From contig NZ_FMDN01000007.1 of assembly GCF_900090245.1 (NCBI RefSeq), positions 207,656 through 271,655 of the forward strand: a stretch of DNA of 64,000 nucleotides. The letters run 5' to 3'. The notes under the pieces are model-generated. The model searched no databases. It had not been told where the DNA came from and was given only the letters and a program-made list of their open reading frames with translations. Shown piece after piece: positions 1 through 9,045 of the stretch. Within the stretch, counting starts at the first letter, position 1, and the number at the start of each line of letters is the position of its first letter. Source of the stretch: Micromonospora halophytica (lineage in GTDB: Bacteria > Actinomycetota > Actinomycetes > Mycobacteriales > Micromonosporaceae). A program made the translations under genes and the position numbers.

Positions 1-1
1 C

Positions 2-1576
2 CGGCTGCGGGGCGCCCCGGCGCCCGAGCTGGTGGCGGCGCTGGCCGACGCCCGGGACATGCCGGACGGTGAGGCCCGCTTCGCCGAGCTGGAACGGATC
101 GCCGCCCGGGCCGACGCGCTCGGCGACGCACGGTCCGCACTGGACGCCCGGTTCGCGCTGGTCGAGGCGTACCTGCTGCACGGGGAGCGGTGGCGGCTGA
201 CCGAACCGGTGCGCCGCTGCCTCGCCGCCGTCGACCGCTTCCCCGAGCTGCTGGCCGAGCGCCCCGGCGAGGCGGAGCTGCTGCGCCGGCACCAGCGGTA
301 CGCGGTCGAGGCGGCGATCGGCACCCCGCGGATCGGCCTGGACACCGCCCGCGCCCTCCTCGACGACCTGGCCCGCCGGGGCGGCGAGACCAGCGGGCTG
401 GTCGCCCAGCTCCGATGCCGGCTCGCCGACCACCTCGGCGACGAGCCGACCGCCCGCCGCTGGCACGACACCTGGGCCGCGGCCGAACCCGACCCGACGG
501 CCGGCTGCCCCGGCTGCCTGCCGGCCCGCCGGGCGGAACTGCTCGCCGGGTGGGGCGACGACGTGGCGGCACGGGAGACGCTGCGTCCGGTCCTCGACGG
601 CGCGGTGGACTGCACCGACCAGCCGGAGCGGGCCCTCGCGGTGGGGCTGCTGCCCTGGTTGCGCGCCGGTGAGACGGAGCGGGCCGGGCAGGCGCACGTC
701 CGGGCGTACCGGCGGCACCGGCGGGAACGGACCGCCTTCGGGTACCTGGCCGTGCACCTGCGCTTCTGCGCTCTGGCCGGGCATCCCGGGCGAGGGCTGG
801 ACGTCCTCGCCGAGCAACTGCCCCGGCTGGACCACCCGTACGACGACCTCACCGCGATGGAGTTCGCCGCCGCCGGGGCACTGGTCTGTGCCCTGGCCGC
901 CGAGGCGGGGCTGGGCGGACGGCGGATCCACCGCCCGGCGCACGGGAGCCGTCCGGCGGCCGAGGTGGACGTGGACACCCTCGGCACCGACCTGCTGACC
1001 CTCGCCACCGGGCTGGCCGGCAGTTTCGACGCCCGCAACGGCACCGGGCACCAGTCCGGCCGGATCGCCTCGTGGCTGGCCGAGCGGCCGGTCGGCACGC
1101 CGGTGCCGCTGCCGGACGACGACGGCGAGCCGGCGGAGGACGACGCGCCCTTCGTGCCGGCGGCCGACGAGCTGGCCCCGCTCAGCCTGTCCATGATCAC
1201 GTCGGTGCTGGACGGTCGGGGCGACGTCTACGCGGTCGACGCCGGCGGCGTGGTGGTCGGACGCTGGAACGAGGCGGTGATCCAGTTCCGGCAGGTGGGC
1301 ACGCGTGGGGAGATCCTGCACGCGCGGGTGGTGGCGGCCCGCCGGCTGCCGTCGGCGCGGCTGACCGAGGCGTACGCCTTCTGCAACGCCTGGAACCACG
1401 ACCGGCTGCTGCCCAAGGCGTACGTGCACGACCTGGGCGGCGGCGAGCTGGTGCTGGCCGGCGACGTCACCACCGACCTGGAGCACGGGGTGGCCCCCGC
1501 ACAGCTCGGGGTGCTGGTCGACGCGACGGTCGCCACCGGCGTCGCGTACGCCGAGGCGGTCGCCGCCCTGCCCTGA
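2..1576 (+). CDS. YbjN-domain protein, 5' end outside the window
   Basis: The reading frame is open to the left edge, so the true start lies upstream; the first in-window candidate is GTG at 32. The N-terminal two thirds are Ala/Leu/Arg-rich helices resembling tetratricopeptide-type repeats, with a CPGC pair near the middle. The last ~130 residues match the YbjN fold (a run from LSLSMITSVLDGRG to the C-terminus, with an aromatic core around FCNAWNHDR). YbjN-domain proteins are usually small and of unclear role, some being linked to stress tolerance. Here the domain is the tail of a larger protein. The gene is convergent with the protease gene and they share a hairpin at 1657-1697. Confidence 0.75.
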   Translation, partial: RLRGAPAPELVAALADARDMPDGEARFAELERIAARADALGDARSALDARFALVEAYLLHGERWRLTEPVRRCLAAVDRFPELLAERPGEAELLRRHQRYAVEAAIGTPRIGLDTARALLDDLARRGGETSGLVAQLRCRLADHLGDEPTARRWHDTWAAAEPDPTAGCPGCLPARRAELLAGWGDDVAARETLRPVLDGAVDCTDQPERALAVGLLPWLRAGETERAGQAHVRAYRRHRRERTAFGYLAVHLRFCALAGHPGRGLDVLAEQLPRLDHPYDDLTAMEFAAAGALVCALAAEAGLGGRRIHRPAHGSRPAAEVDVDTLGTDLLTLATGLAGSFDARNGTGHQSGRIASWLAERPVGTPVPLPDDDGEPAEDDAPFVPAADELAPLSLSMITSVLDGRGDVYAVDAGGVVVGRWNEAVIQFRQVGTRGEILHARVVAARRLPSARLTEAYAFCNAWNHDRLLPKAYVHDLGGGELVLAGDVTTDLEHGVAPAQLGVLVDATVATGVAYAEAVAALP

Positions 1577-1656
1577 CCGGCCGGTGGGCGACGGCCCTCG
1601 CGCCGGTCGCCCGGACCGCCGCGGCGGTGTCCGGGCCGGTGACCTCCGGACGCGGT

Positions 1657-1697
1657 GCGGCCCCCCGGCCACCGGGCGGTGGTGGTCGGGGGGCCGC
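1657..1697. terminator. Bidirectional hairpin between convergent genes
   Basis: A 15-bp stem (1657-1671 with 1683-1697, one G-U type mismatch) encloses an 11-nt loop between the stop of the YbjN-domain gene at 1576 and the stop of the protease gene at 1717. There is no T-tract, which is common for actinobacterial terminators. The call is inferred from structure and position. Confidence 0.5.
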
Positions 1698-1716
1698 GGT
1701 CCGCGGTGCCGGTGGT

Positions 1717-3294
1717 TCAGTTCGCGGAGAACGCGAGCGTGTACTCGCCCGAGCCGCTCTGGGCGGTGACCCGGTAGCGGTAGGCCCCGGCGGCGCCGTC
1801 GGCCTCCAGCCTGGCGATGCCGTCGACGGTGGCGGCGCGGGCCACGGTGCGGAAGCCGGCACCGGTCCAGCGCTGCAGCTCCAGCACCAGCCGGGCGCCG
1901 TCGGGGGCGTCCAGGCAGGCGCTCTGCGCGCCGGCCTCCGTCACGTACCAGCGGCCGTCCGGCTGGACCTGCGAGCGACCGGCGGAGATGGCGCCGGTCC
2001 GGCTGACGTCGCCGGTGCAGACCGAGGTCTCCGCGCCGCCGGCCGGCGGGGCGGTCGGGGCGACGGTGGCCGGCGGCGCGGTGGCGTCGCCGCCGGCCGG
2101 CGGATCGGCCGGGGCGGACTGGCCGTTCGCGGTGACCAGGGTCAGGTTGTTGCGCTGGAGGATCTCGTTGACCGGCTGGAAGAAGGTCACCCCGCCGACG
2201 GTGCAGTCGCCCGACCCGCCGGAGGTGACACCCTGCGCCTGGTCGCCGGAGAGCCACGCGCCGCCCGAGTCACCGGGCTCGGCGCAGACGTTGGTCCGGG
2301 TCAGGCCGGTGACCGTCCCCTCCGGGTAGTTCACCGTGGCGTTCCTGGCCTGGATCACGCCGCAGCGGGCACCCGTGGTGGAGCCGGAGCGACAGATCGA
2401 CGCGCCGACCGGGGCCTCGGTCGAGCCGTTCACCGGCGCGACACCGCCGTTGAAGTCGTTCACCACGCCCTGCGGCGTCCACTGGTTGTTGGTCCGCACG
2501 AACGCCCAGTCGTCGCCGGGGAACGAGGACGCGGCGAAGGTGCCCTGGGCGACCCGGTTGGCACCGGTGGTGCGGTCCCCCTGCCGGCCGCAGTGCCCGG
2601 CGGTCACAAACCCGCCGACCACGGAGAAGCCGACCGAGCAGCGACCGGCGTCGTTGATGAAGTAGGCGTCGCCGCCGCGCACGTCGAACAGCGGGCGCGG
2701 CTGCTCCCGGGACGTGGTGACCCGGACCGCCCCGGCCGGCGCTCCGGACGTCGCGGCGAAGCGGCGGCCGGCCTCCTCGGCGCCGGGCCGGGCGAGCACC
2801 ACCACCGAGTTGGTGGCAACGTCGACGTACCAGCCGGCGATGTCCGGGGTGGCCTGCCGGCCGGCGGAGTCGAGCCGGCTCTTCACCGCGTCCAGATCGC
2901 TCACGCCGCGCCGCACCTGCTTCGGCACCGCGCCGGCCGCCTCGACCTTCGCCGCCTCGGCCGGGTCGGCCACCGCGACGGTCAGCGTCGCGCCGTCGGC
3001 GCTCAGCCAGGCGCCGGCGTAGTCGGCGCCGAGTTGGGCGCGGAGCCGGCCGAGGGTGCCGGTGGCCTGCCGCTCGGCGGTCAGCCGCCGCACCGCCTGC
3101 TCGCGGCTGAGCCGGAGGTCGCGGCTCATCGCGTCCACCACCTCGGGCGCCACCCCGCCGGTGGTCTTCGCGCCGGCCGGTCCGCCGGCCGGCGGGGTGG
3201 CGTTCTCGCCGGCGAACGACGGCAGGGTCACCGCCGCCGTCAAGCCCGCCGCCGCCACCACGACACCGACGGCTGTCATCCTTCTGCGGTCCAT
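1717..3294 (-). CDS. Secreted alpha-lytic/streptogrisin-type serine protease (S1)
   Basis: 525 residues. An N-terminal signal peptide (basic MDRRR, hydrophobic core, cleavage near residue 29) is followed by a pro-region of ~170 residues of the alpha-lytic protease type, which normally acts as an intramolecular chaperone. The mature chymotrypsin-fold domain shows the triad: His234 in TAGHCG, Asp262 in DDWAFV and Ser343 in GDSGGAW. After a Pro/Ala/Gly linker (~390-420) comes a ~95-residue C-terminal domain with two Cys, similar in size to bacterial pre-peptidase C-terminal domains. Such enzymes are exported and self-processed extracellular peptidases. Substrate specificity cannot be read from sequence here. 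Confidence 0.88.
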   Translation of the reverse strand: MDRRRMTAVGVVVAAAGLTAAVTLPSFAGENATPPAGGPAGAKTTGGVAPEVVDAMSRDLRLSREQAVRRLTAERQATGTLGRLRAQLGADYAGAWLSADGATLTVAVADPAEAAKVEAAGAVPKQVRRGVSDLDAVKSRLDSAGRQATPDIAGWYVDVATNSVVVLARPGAEEAGRRFAATSGAPAGAVRVTTSREQPRPLFDVRGGDAYFINDAGRCSVGFSVVGGFVTAGHCGRQGDRTTGANRVAQGTFAASSFPGDDWAFVRTNNQWTPQGVVNDFNGGVAPVNGSTEAPVGASICRSGSTTGARCGVIQARNATVNYPEGTVTGLTRTNVCAEPGDSGGAWLSGDQAQGVTSGGSGDCTVGGVTFFQPVNEILQRNNLTLVTANGQSAPADPPAGGDATAPPATVAPTAPPAGGAETSVCTGDVSRTGAISAGRSQVQPDGRWYVTEAGAQSACLDAPDGARLVLELQRWTGAGFRTVARAATVDGIARLEADGAAGAYRYRVTAQSGSGEYTLAFSAN

Positions 3295-3426
3295 CCGCCA
3301 TGCTCCTCCCGGCCCGCGCCTGGGTGCGCCTGCCGGAACGGAGTACGGAGACGATGGCCGATCGGTTGAAGCCGATCCGGACCTTTCACCTCACCGTGTC
3401 CGAGTGATCACGTACCGGACACGACG

Positions 3427-3458
3427 ACGCCGGTCCACCGGGAACGGTGGACCGGCGT
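3427..3458 (-). terminator. Terminator hairpin after RNase J gene
   Basis: A perfect 13-bp stem (3427-3439 with 3446-3458) and 6-nt loop lie just downstream of the RNase J stop at 3474. No U-tract follows. Confidence 0.55.
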
Positions 3459-3473
3459 GCGGAGCCAATGGGA

Positions 3474-5162
3474 TCAGACCTCGACGACCGTGGGGACGAT
3501 CATCGGACGCCGGCGGTACGCGTCGTTGACCCAGCGCCCGACGGTGCGCCGGACGATCTGCTGGAGCTGGTGCGGGTCGGTGATGCCGTCCGCGGCGGCC
3601 CGGTTGAGCGCCTCGGTGACCAGCGGGACCACCGGGTTGAACGCCTCCGGGTCCTCGGAGAAGCCCTTCGCCGAGACGGTCGGCCCGCCGACCACCTTGC
3701 CGGTGACCGAGTCGACCACCACGGTGGTGGCGATGAAGCCGCCGTCGCCGAGGATGCGACGCTCGGTGAGCAACGACTCGCTGACGTCCCCGACGGCGAG
3801 ACCGTCGACGTAGACGTACCGGCTCTTCACGTGCCCGACCAGGCTGGCCCGCCCCTCGACCAGGTCGACCACGTCGCCGTCCTCGCAGAGCACCACCCGG
3901 TCCGGCGCGACGCCGGACTCGATGCCGAGCCGGGCGTGCGCGCGCAGGTGCCGCCACTCGCCGTGCACCGGCATCAGGTTGCTCGGACGGACCACGTTGA
4001 GCAGGTAGAGCAGCTCACCGGCGGGGGCGTGGCCGGAGACGTGCACCTTGGCCACGTCCTTGTGCACGACGACCGCGCCGGCCCGGGCCAGCCGGTTGAT
4101 CACCCGGTAGACCGAGGTCTCGTTGCCGGGCACCAGCGAGCTGGCCAGCACCACGGTGTCACCCGGGGCGATGGTGATGTGCCGGTGGTCGCCGCTGGCC
4201 ATCCGGCCCAGCGCGCTCATCGGCTCGCCCTGCGAACCGGTGGACATCAGCACGATCTGCTCGGGCGGCAGGGTGGTGGCCTCATCCAGCCCGACGACCA
4301 GGCCGGGCGGGATGTTGAGCAGGCCGAGGTCGCGGGCGATGCCCATGTTGCGGACCATCGACCGGCCGATCAGCGCCACCTTGCGGCCGTGCTCGATGGC
4401 CGAGTCGAAGACCTGCTGCACCCGGTGCACGTGCGAGGCGAACGAGGCGACGATGATCCGCCCCTTGGCCTTCGCGAAGATCGAGTCGAGGACCGGCCCG
4501 ATCTCCTTCTCCGGGGTGACGAAGCCGGGGATCTCCGCGTTGGTGGAGTCCGACAGGAGCAGGTCCACGCCCTCGGCGCCGAGCCGCGCGAAGCCGGCCA
4601 GGTCGGTGATCCGGCCGTCCAGCGGGAGCTGGTCCATCTTGAAGTCGCCGGTGTGCAGCACCAGGCCGGCCGGGGTGCGGATGGCCACCGCGAGGGCGTC
4701 CGGGATCGAGTGGTTCACCGCGAAGAACTCGCACTCGAACGGGCCCAGCCGCTCCCGGCCGCCCTCCCGCACGGTCAGCGTGTACGGCTGGATCCGCCGC
4801 TCGGCCAGCTTCGCCTCGACCAATGCCAGGGTGAACTGGGACCCGACCAGCGGGATGTCGGGCTTGTGGGCCAGCAGGTACGGCACCGCGCCGATGTGGT
4901 CCTCGTGGCCGTGGGTGAGCACGATCGCCTGGACGTCGCCCAGCCGGTCCAGGATCGGGCCGAAGTCGGGCAGGATCAGGTCCACACCGGGCTGCTCGAC
5001 GTCGGGGAAGAGCACCCCGCAGTCGACGATCAGCAGCTTGCCGTCGTACTCGAAGACGGTCATGTTCCGACCGATGGCGCCGAGCCCACCGAGCGGGATG
5101 ATCCGCAGGCCGCCCTCCGGCAGCGGCGGGGGCAGCTCACCCTCGAAGTGCGCCTCGGTCAC
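3474..5162 (-). CDS. rnj: Ribonuclease J
   Basis: 562 residues, the usual length for RNase J. It is a metallo-beta-lactamase/beta-CASP nuclease: the zinc motif HGHEDH is at residues 84-89, a further zinc-ligand motif (LHTGDFK) follows, and the beta-CASP region and RNase J C-terminal domain complete the chain. RNase J acts as a 5'-3' exonuclease and endonuclease in mRNA decay and rRNA maturation. The start is GTG at 5162, preceded by GAGGTGG. It lies 52 bp after dapA on the same strand, as in other actinomycetes, and ends at a strong hairpin. Confidence 0.95.
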   Translation of the reverse strand: MTEAHFEGELPPPLPEGGLRIIPLGGLGAIGRNMTVFEYDGKLLIVDCGVLFPDVEQPGVDLILPDFGPILDRLGDVQAIVLTHGHEDHIGAVPYLLAHKPDIPLVGSQFTLALVEAKLAERRIQPYTLTVREGGRERLGPFECEFFAVNHSIPDALAVAIRTPAGLVLHTGDFKMDQLPLDGRITDLAGFARLGAEGVDLLLSDSTNAEIPGFVTPEKEIGPVLDSIFAKAKGRIIVASFASHVHRVQQVFDSAIEHGRKVALIGRSMVRNMGIARDLGLLNIPPGLVVGLDEATTLPPEQIVLMSTGSQGEPMSALGRMASGDHRHITIAPGDTVVLASSLVPGNETSVYRVINRLARAGAVVVHKDVAKVHVSGHAPAGELLYLLNVVRPSNLMPVHGEWRHLRAHARLGIESGVAPDRVVLCEDGDVVDLVEGRASLVGHVKSRYVYVDGLAVGDVSESLLTERRILGDGGFIATTVVVDSVTGKVVGGPTVSAKGFSEDPEAFNPVVPLVTEALNRAAADGITDPHQLQQIVRRTVGRWVNDAYRRRPMIVPTVVEV

Positions 5163-5214
5163 GCGTCCACCTCATTCTGCGACGCCGGCAGGCGTCCGTC
5201 GTGTCGTACGGTCA

Positions 5215-6144
5215 TCAGGGAAGGTCCACGCCGGCCGCCGCGCAGTCGGCGCGCAGCTGGGCGATCTCGTCGGCTCCTGCGTCCACCAGCGGCGGGCGCA
5301 CCGGGCCGGCCGGCAGGCCCTTGGCCGCCAGGCCCGCCTTCACCAGGATCACGCCCTGGGTACGGAAGATCCCGGTGTACAGCGGCAGCAGCCGCCGGTG
5401 CAGGGCCAGCGCGGTGGCGTGGTCGCCCGCCTCGTACGCCTCGATCAACTGCTTGGTGCCCAGGCCGGTGAAGTGCGTCGAGGTGCCCACCACGCCGACC
5501 GAGCCCACCGCCAGGGCGGGCAGGGTGAGCGCGTCCTCGCCGCTGTAGAAGGCCAGGTCGCTGCGGCTGGTCACCCAACTGGTGGCGGTCAGGTCGCCCT
5601 TGGCGTCCTTCACCGCGACGATCCGGCCGTGCTCGGCGAGCCGCACCAGGGTCTCGGTGGCGATCTCGGTGCCGGCCCGGTGCGGGATGTCGTAGAGCAT
5701 GACCGGCAGCCCGGTGGCGTCGGCGACCGCGGTGAAGTGGCGCAGCAGGCCGCTCTGCGGCGGCTTGTTGTAGTAGGGGGTCACCACCAGCAGGCCGTGC
5801 GCGCCGGCCTTCTCGGCCGACACGGCCAGCTCGATGGTGTGCCGGGTGTCGTTGGTGCCCACCCCGGCGAGGATCCTGGCCCGGTCGCCGACCGCCTCCG
5901 CGACGGCCCGGATCAGGGCCTCCTTCTCCGCGTCCGTGGTGGTCGGCGACTCGCCGGTGGTGCCGTTGAGCACCAGCGCGTCGTTGCCCTGCTCGTCGAC
6001 GAGGTGGGCGGCGAGGCGTACCGCGCCGTCGAGGTCGAGGGACCCGTCGGCGGCGAACGGGGTCACCATGGCCGTGATCAGTCGGCCGAACGGGCGCGAC
6101 AGGCCCCGGTCGGGGGCGGCAGGGTGGTCGTGCGTCATGTTCAC
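5215..6144 (-). CDS. dapA: 4-hydroxy-tetrahydrodipicolinate synthase
   Basis: 309 residues, a TIM-barrel class I aldolase that condenses pyruvate with aspartate semialdehyde, the first committed step to diaminopimelate and lysine. The Schiff-base lysine is Lys179 in VAVKDAKGD. The active-site Tyr is in VMLYDIPHRAG (Tyr151), and GTTGES near residue 61 is the pyruvate-binding motif. Two ATG codons (6144, 6138) compete for the start. It is co-directional with rnj downstream and thyX upstream; dapB of the same pathway lies 8 kb away on the same strand. Confidence 0.95.
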   Translation of the reverse strand: MNMTHDHPAAPDRGLSRPFGRLITAMVTPFAADGSLDLDGAVRLAAHLVDEQGNDALVLNGTTGESPTTTDAEKEALIRAVAEAVGDRARILAGVGTNDTRHTIELAVSAEKAGAHGLLVVTPYYNKPPQSGLLRHFTAVADATGLPVMLYDIPHRAGTEIATETLVRLAEHGRIVAVKDAKGDLTATSWVTSRSDLAFYSGEDALTLPALAVGSVGVVGTSTHFTGLGTKQLIEAYEAGDHATALALHRRLLPLYTGIFRTQGVILVKAGLAAKGLPAGPVRPPLVDAGADEIAQLRADCAAAGVDLP

Positions 6145-6184
6145 AACCTAGCGGACGACCACCGGAGGGCCGGTGGGGAAGGGC

Positions 6185-6931
6185 TCAGGACCACTCGGCG
6201 TGCGGGCTGCTCGCCACCTCGGTGCCGTCGGGCAGGGTGGCGATGACGAAGTCGTCGAAGACGTTCGGGGCGACCTGCTGGAGCTGGCGCAGGCACTCCA
6301 CCGCCAGCTCGCGGATCTCCACGTCGGCGTGCTCGGTGGCACGCATGGCGATGAAGTGCCGCCAGGCGCGGTAGTTGCCGGTGACCACGATCCGCGTCTC
6401 GGTGGCGTTGGGCAGCACCGCCCGGGCCGCCTGCCGGGCCTGCTTGCGCCGCAGCGTCGGGTTGGGCTCGTCGGCGAAGCGCTGCTCCAGCCCCTCCAGC
6501 AGTTCGGTGTACGCCCGGACGCCGGCCTCGGCGGCCTCGACGAACTTCTTGTGCAGCTCCGGGTCCTCGGCGATCACCGCGGGCTCGACCATCGCCGCGT
6601 CCCGCTCCGGGACGTACCGCTGGGACAGCTGGGAGTAGGAGAAGTGCCGGTGCCGGATCAGCTCGTGGGTGAAGGAGCGGGAGACGCCGGTGAAGTAGAA
6701 GCTGACCGAGCCGTGCTCCAGCACCGACAGGTGCCCGACCTCCAGGATGTGCGCCAGGTAGCCGGCGTTGGTGGCGGTCGCCGGGTTCGGCTTCTTCCAG
6801 CTCTGGTAGCAGGCCCGGCCGGCGAACTCGGCGAGGGCCTGGCCGCCCTCGGCGTCGGTCTGCCACGGCACGTCGTCCGGGGCCTGGAACTGGGTCCACG
6901 CGATCAGCTTGACCTGGGGCTGCACCAACAT
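6185..6931 (-). CDS. thyX: Flavin-dependent thymidylate synthase ThyX
   Basis: 248 residues from ATG 6931. ThyX methylates dUMP to dTMP using methylene-tetrahydrofolate and FAD/NADPH. The signature [14 protein letters not shown] is at residues 93-106, and the dUMP/FAD-binding segment [13 protein letters not shown] is at ~67-79. The open frame extends upstream to 7048, but ATG 6931 is preferred. Homology starts there, and a TACAGT -10 box ends 7 nt before it, implying a leaderless message. No thyA is seen in this window. Confidence 0.93.
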   Translation of the reverse strand: MLVQPQVKLIAWTQFQAPDDVPWQTDAEGGQALAEFAGRACYQSWKKPNPATATNAGYLAHILEVGHLSVLEHGSVSFYFTGVSRSFTHELIRHRHFSYSQLSQRYVPERDAAMVEPAVIAEDPELHKKFVEAAEAGVRAYTELLEGLEQRFADEPNPTLRRKQARQAARAVLPNATETRIVVTGNYRAWRHFIAMRATEHADVEIRELAVECLRQLQQVAPNVFDDFVIATLPDGTEVASSPHAEWS

Positions 6932-6938
6932 TCCTGCG

Positions 6939-6944
6939 ACTGTA
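6939..6944 (-). promoter_or_regulatory. -10 box of thyX (leaderless)
   Basis: TACAGT on the minus strand lies 7 nt before the thyX ATG, so transcription would begin at or next to the start codon. No convincing -35 was seen. Inferred from spacing. Confidence 0.4.
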
Positions 6945-7010
6945 GTGGCCGCAGCGCCTGCCGCGAAACTTGGGCTCGCGGGGCGGAAAGGGTGCATGAG
7001 CTGCGAATCG

Positions 7011-7047
7011 TGGACACTTGCCGGCGACCGGGGCCGGCAAGTGTCCA
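7011..7047 (-). terminator. Terminator hairpin between DUF2752 gene and thyX
   Basis: A perfect 15-bp stem (7011-7025 with 7033-7047) with a 7-nt loop lies 22 bp after the DUF2752 stop and upstream of thyX, so it separates the two transcription units. The stem reads TGGACACTTGCCGGC. Confidence 0.6.
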
Positions 7048-7068
7048 AGATCTCCCAGGCGCGACCGG

Positions 7069-7686
7069 TCAGACGTAGAGCGATGTGAAGGGTGCCCAGG
7101 GCAGGTTGCGGGCCACCGAGAAGGCGAACCAGACCGCGAGGAAGCCGCCGATCATCGGGGAGCTGACCCGCAGTTCGGGCAGGCGCCAGCCGAACGCCTG
7201 CTTACCCGCCCAGGCGACGAAGAGGTACGCCAGGAAGGGCAGCGCGAAGACGAAGACGAAGTGGTGCCGGGCGGCGGCCGGCAGATCGGCGTTCAGCACG
7301 TACCAGAGGGCGCGGGTGCCGCCGCAGCCCGGGCAGTCCAGCCCGGTGGTGAGTTTGAGCAGGCAGCTCGGAGCGGCGTCCGGCGCACTCCGGGTCGGGT
7401 CGCTGACCAGCGCGTACGCCAGGCCCAGGCCGACGCAGCCGAGGGCGGCCAGCGGCACCGCCCAGCGTGGGGCGCGCTCGTGCACCCGCAGCACGAACCG
7501 GGTGAGCCGGTCCGGCTCGACCTGGGGGTACGCCCCGGGCGGTGGCCAGGCCGCCTCGGCCGGCCAGGCGCCCGGGGCGCCCCCGGCAGTCGTCGGCCCA
7601 CCCGTGAAGGTGGTGCCGGGAAGCTGCGACCCGTCGGTATCCTGCACCTGCCGACCCGCCCCGGCCGGCCCGTCCACACTCGTCAC
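7069..7686 (-). CDS. DUF2752 family membrane protein
   Basis: About 205 residues from GTG 7686; an alternative GTG at 7701 would overlap the upstream gene by 11 bp. The N-terminus (~60 residues) is Pro/Gly/Thr-rich and probably disordered. Three to four hydrophobic segments follow. The DUF2752 signature [11 protein letters not shown] sits between the first and second membrane helices, preceded by another Cys ([11 protein letters not shown]). The two-Cys CPGC motif is invariant in the family and could bind metal or be redox active; the function is unknown. It follows the AlkX-like gene closely on the same strand. Confidence 0.8.
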   Translation of the reverse strand: MTSVDGPAGAGRQVQDTDGSQLPGTTFTGGPTTAGGAPGAWPAEAAWPPPGAYPQVEPDRLTRFVLRVHERAPRWAVPLAALGCVGLGLAYALVSDPTRSAPDAAPSCLLKLTTGLDCPGCGGTRALWYVLNADLPAAARHHFVFVFALPFLAYLFVAWAGKQAFGWRLPELRVSSPMIGGFLAVWFAFSVARNLPWAPFTSLYV

Positions 7687-7690
7687 GCGC

Positions 7691-8920
7691 TCACGGTACA
7701 CCGCCCACGCCCTTCAGCGCGGCGGCCAGCGGGGCGGCGAGATCCCCGGCGACCGGCGGGGCCACCGCGGCCAGGCCGAGCCAGCCGGCGAGCCGGTACA
7801 GCTCGGCGGCGAGCGCGACGGCGGTCTCCCCCTCGTCGATGCCCGGCTCCCGCCAGGCCGCCGGCACCAGCAGCACCCCGGCCCGGCGGTCGGCTTTGAG
7901 GTCGACCCGCGCGGCGAACCGCTCCCCGTGCAGGAACGGCAGCACGTAGTAGCCGTGCACCCGCCGCGGGGCAGGCACGTAGATCTCGATCCGGTAGCTG
8001 AAGTCGAAGAGCCGCTCGGTGCGGGCCCGTTCCCAGACCAGCGGGTCGAAGGGGCTGACCAGGGTGGCGACCCGGACCCGTCGGGGCAGCCGCGCGGCGG
8101 CGTGCAGCCAGGCCGGCTGCCGCCAGCCCGGCACGGCGACCGGCCGCAGCTCCCCCGCCTCGACCAGCTCGGCGATCGCCTGCCGGGCCCCGGCCAGCGG
8201 CAGCCGGAAGTAGTCGCGCAGCTCCGGCTCGGCCGCCACCCCCAGGCAGCGGGCAGCCACCGACACCAGCGTGCGGTACGCCTCGGCGTCGGTCGGGGTG
8301 GGCGCGTCCAGGGCCGCCGTCGGCAGCACCCGCTCGGGCAGGTCGTAGCGGCGGGCGAAGGAGGTGGTCCGCTCGGCGGCGGCCACCTCGCCGGCCCAGA
8401 AGAGGAACTCCAGCGCCCGCTTGACCGCCGACCAGTTCCAGCCCCAGTTGCCGGTCTCGCGGGGTGCGTCGTGCTCGATCTCGGCGGCGGTGAGCGGCCC
8501 CCGGGCGGCCACCTCGTCGCGCACCCAGGCGACCAGTTCCGGCTGCTCCTCGGCGACCCGCCGCATGCCGCCCCAGGCGTGGGTGCGGGCCCGGGCCATC
8601 CGCCAACGCAGCGCCGCGTGCAGCCCGACCGGCACCAGCGACGCCTCGTGGCCCCAGTATTCGAACAGCTCCCGGGGACGGCGGTAGGCGGCGGTCTCCA
8701 GCAGAGCGGTCGGGTAGGGCCCGAGCCGGCTGTAGAGCGGCAGGTAGTGCGCCCGCTGGAGGACGTTGACCGAGTCCATCTGGATCAGGCCGACCCGGTC
8801 CAGCACCCGGCGCAGGTGTCGCCGGGTGGGCACGCCGGCGGGTGCCGGGTCGGCGAAGCCCTGGGCGGCAAGCGCCACCCGCCGGGCCTGGGCGAGGGAG
8901 AGCGATTCCGGTGCGGCCAT
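7691..8920 (-). CDS. Winged-helix DNA glycosylase, AlkX/YcaQ family
   Basis: 409 residues of the HTH_42 (formerly DUF1006) family. Early in the protein GLIQMDSVNVLQRAHYLP carries a Q-x-D catalytic motif (IQMD). In this family Q-x-D marks AlkX/YcaQ enzymes, which unhook DNA interstrand crosslinks, while Q-x-Q marks AlkZ. The HEASLVP segment near residue 96 and the repeated winged-helix modules are also typical. It probably excises bulky alkylated bases or crosslinks; the exact lesion is inferred from homologues. The DUF2752 gene follows at once downstream. Confidence 0.75.
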   Translation of the reverse strand: MAAPESLSLAQARRVALAAQGFADPAPAGVPTRRHLRRVLDRVGLIQMDSVNVLQRAHYLPLYSRLGPYPTALLETAAYRRPRELFEYWGHEASLVPVGLHAALRWRMARARTHAWGGMRRVAEEQPELVAWVRDEVAARGPLTAAEIEHDAPRETGNWGWNWSAVKRALEFLFWAGEVAAAERTTSFARRYDLPERVLPTAALDAPTPTDAEAYRTLVSVAARCLGVAAEPELRDYFRLPLAGARQAIAELVEAGELRPVAVPGWRQPAWLHAAARLPRRVRVATLVSPFDPLVWERARTERLFDFSYRIEIYVPAPRRVHGYYVLPFLHGERFAARVDLKADRRAGVLLVPAAWREPGIDEGETAVALAAELYRLAGWLGLAAVAPPVAGDLAAPLAAALKGVGGVP

Positions 8921-9010
8921 CGTCGAAGGACCCTAGACCAGGGGTACGACAGACGGCTTCGGGTCGGGGCGGCAGACGCGCCGAGCTTGAGCGTCGTACG
9001 GAGCGGACAC

Positions 9011-9039
9011 TGGACGCTGCGTCCGTCCGGGCATACAAC
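9011..9039 (+). promoter_or_regulatory. Promoter of the GNAT gene at 9046
   Basis: TGGACG (9011-9016), a 17-bp spacer and TACAAC (9034-9039) end 6 nt before ATG 9046. This fits a housekeeping-type promoter giving a leaderless mRNA. Confidence 0.5.
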
Positions 9040-9045
9040 GGACAC

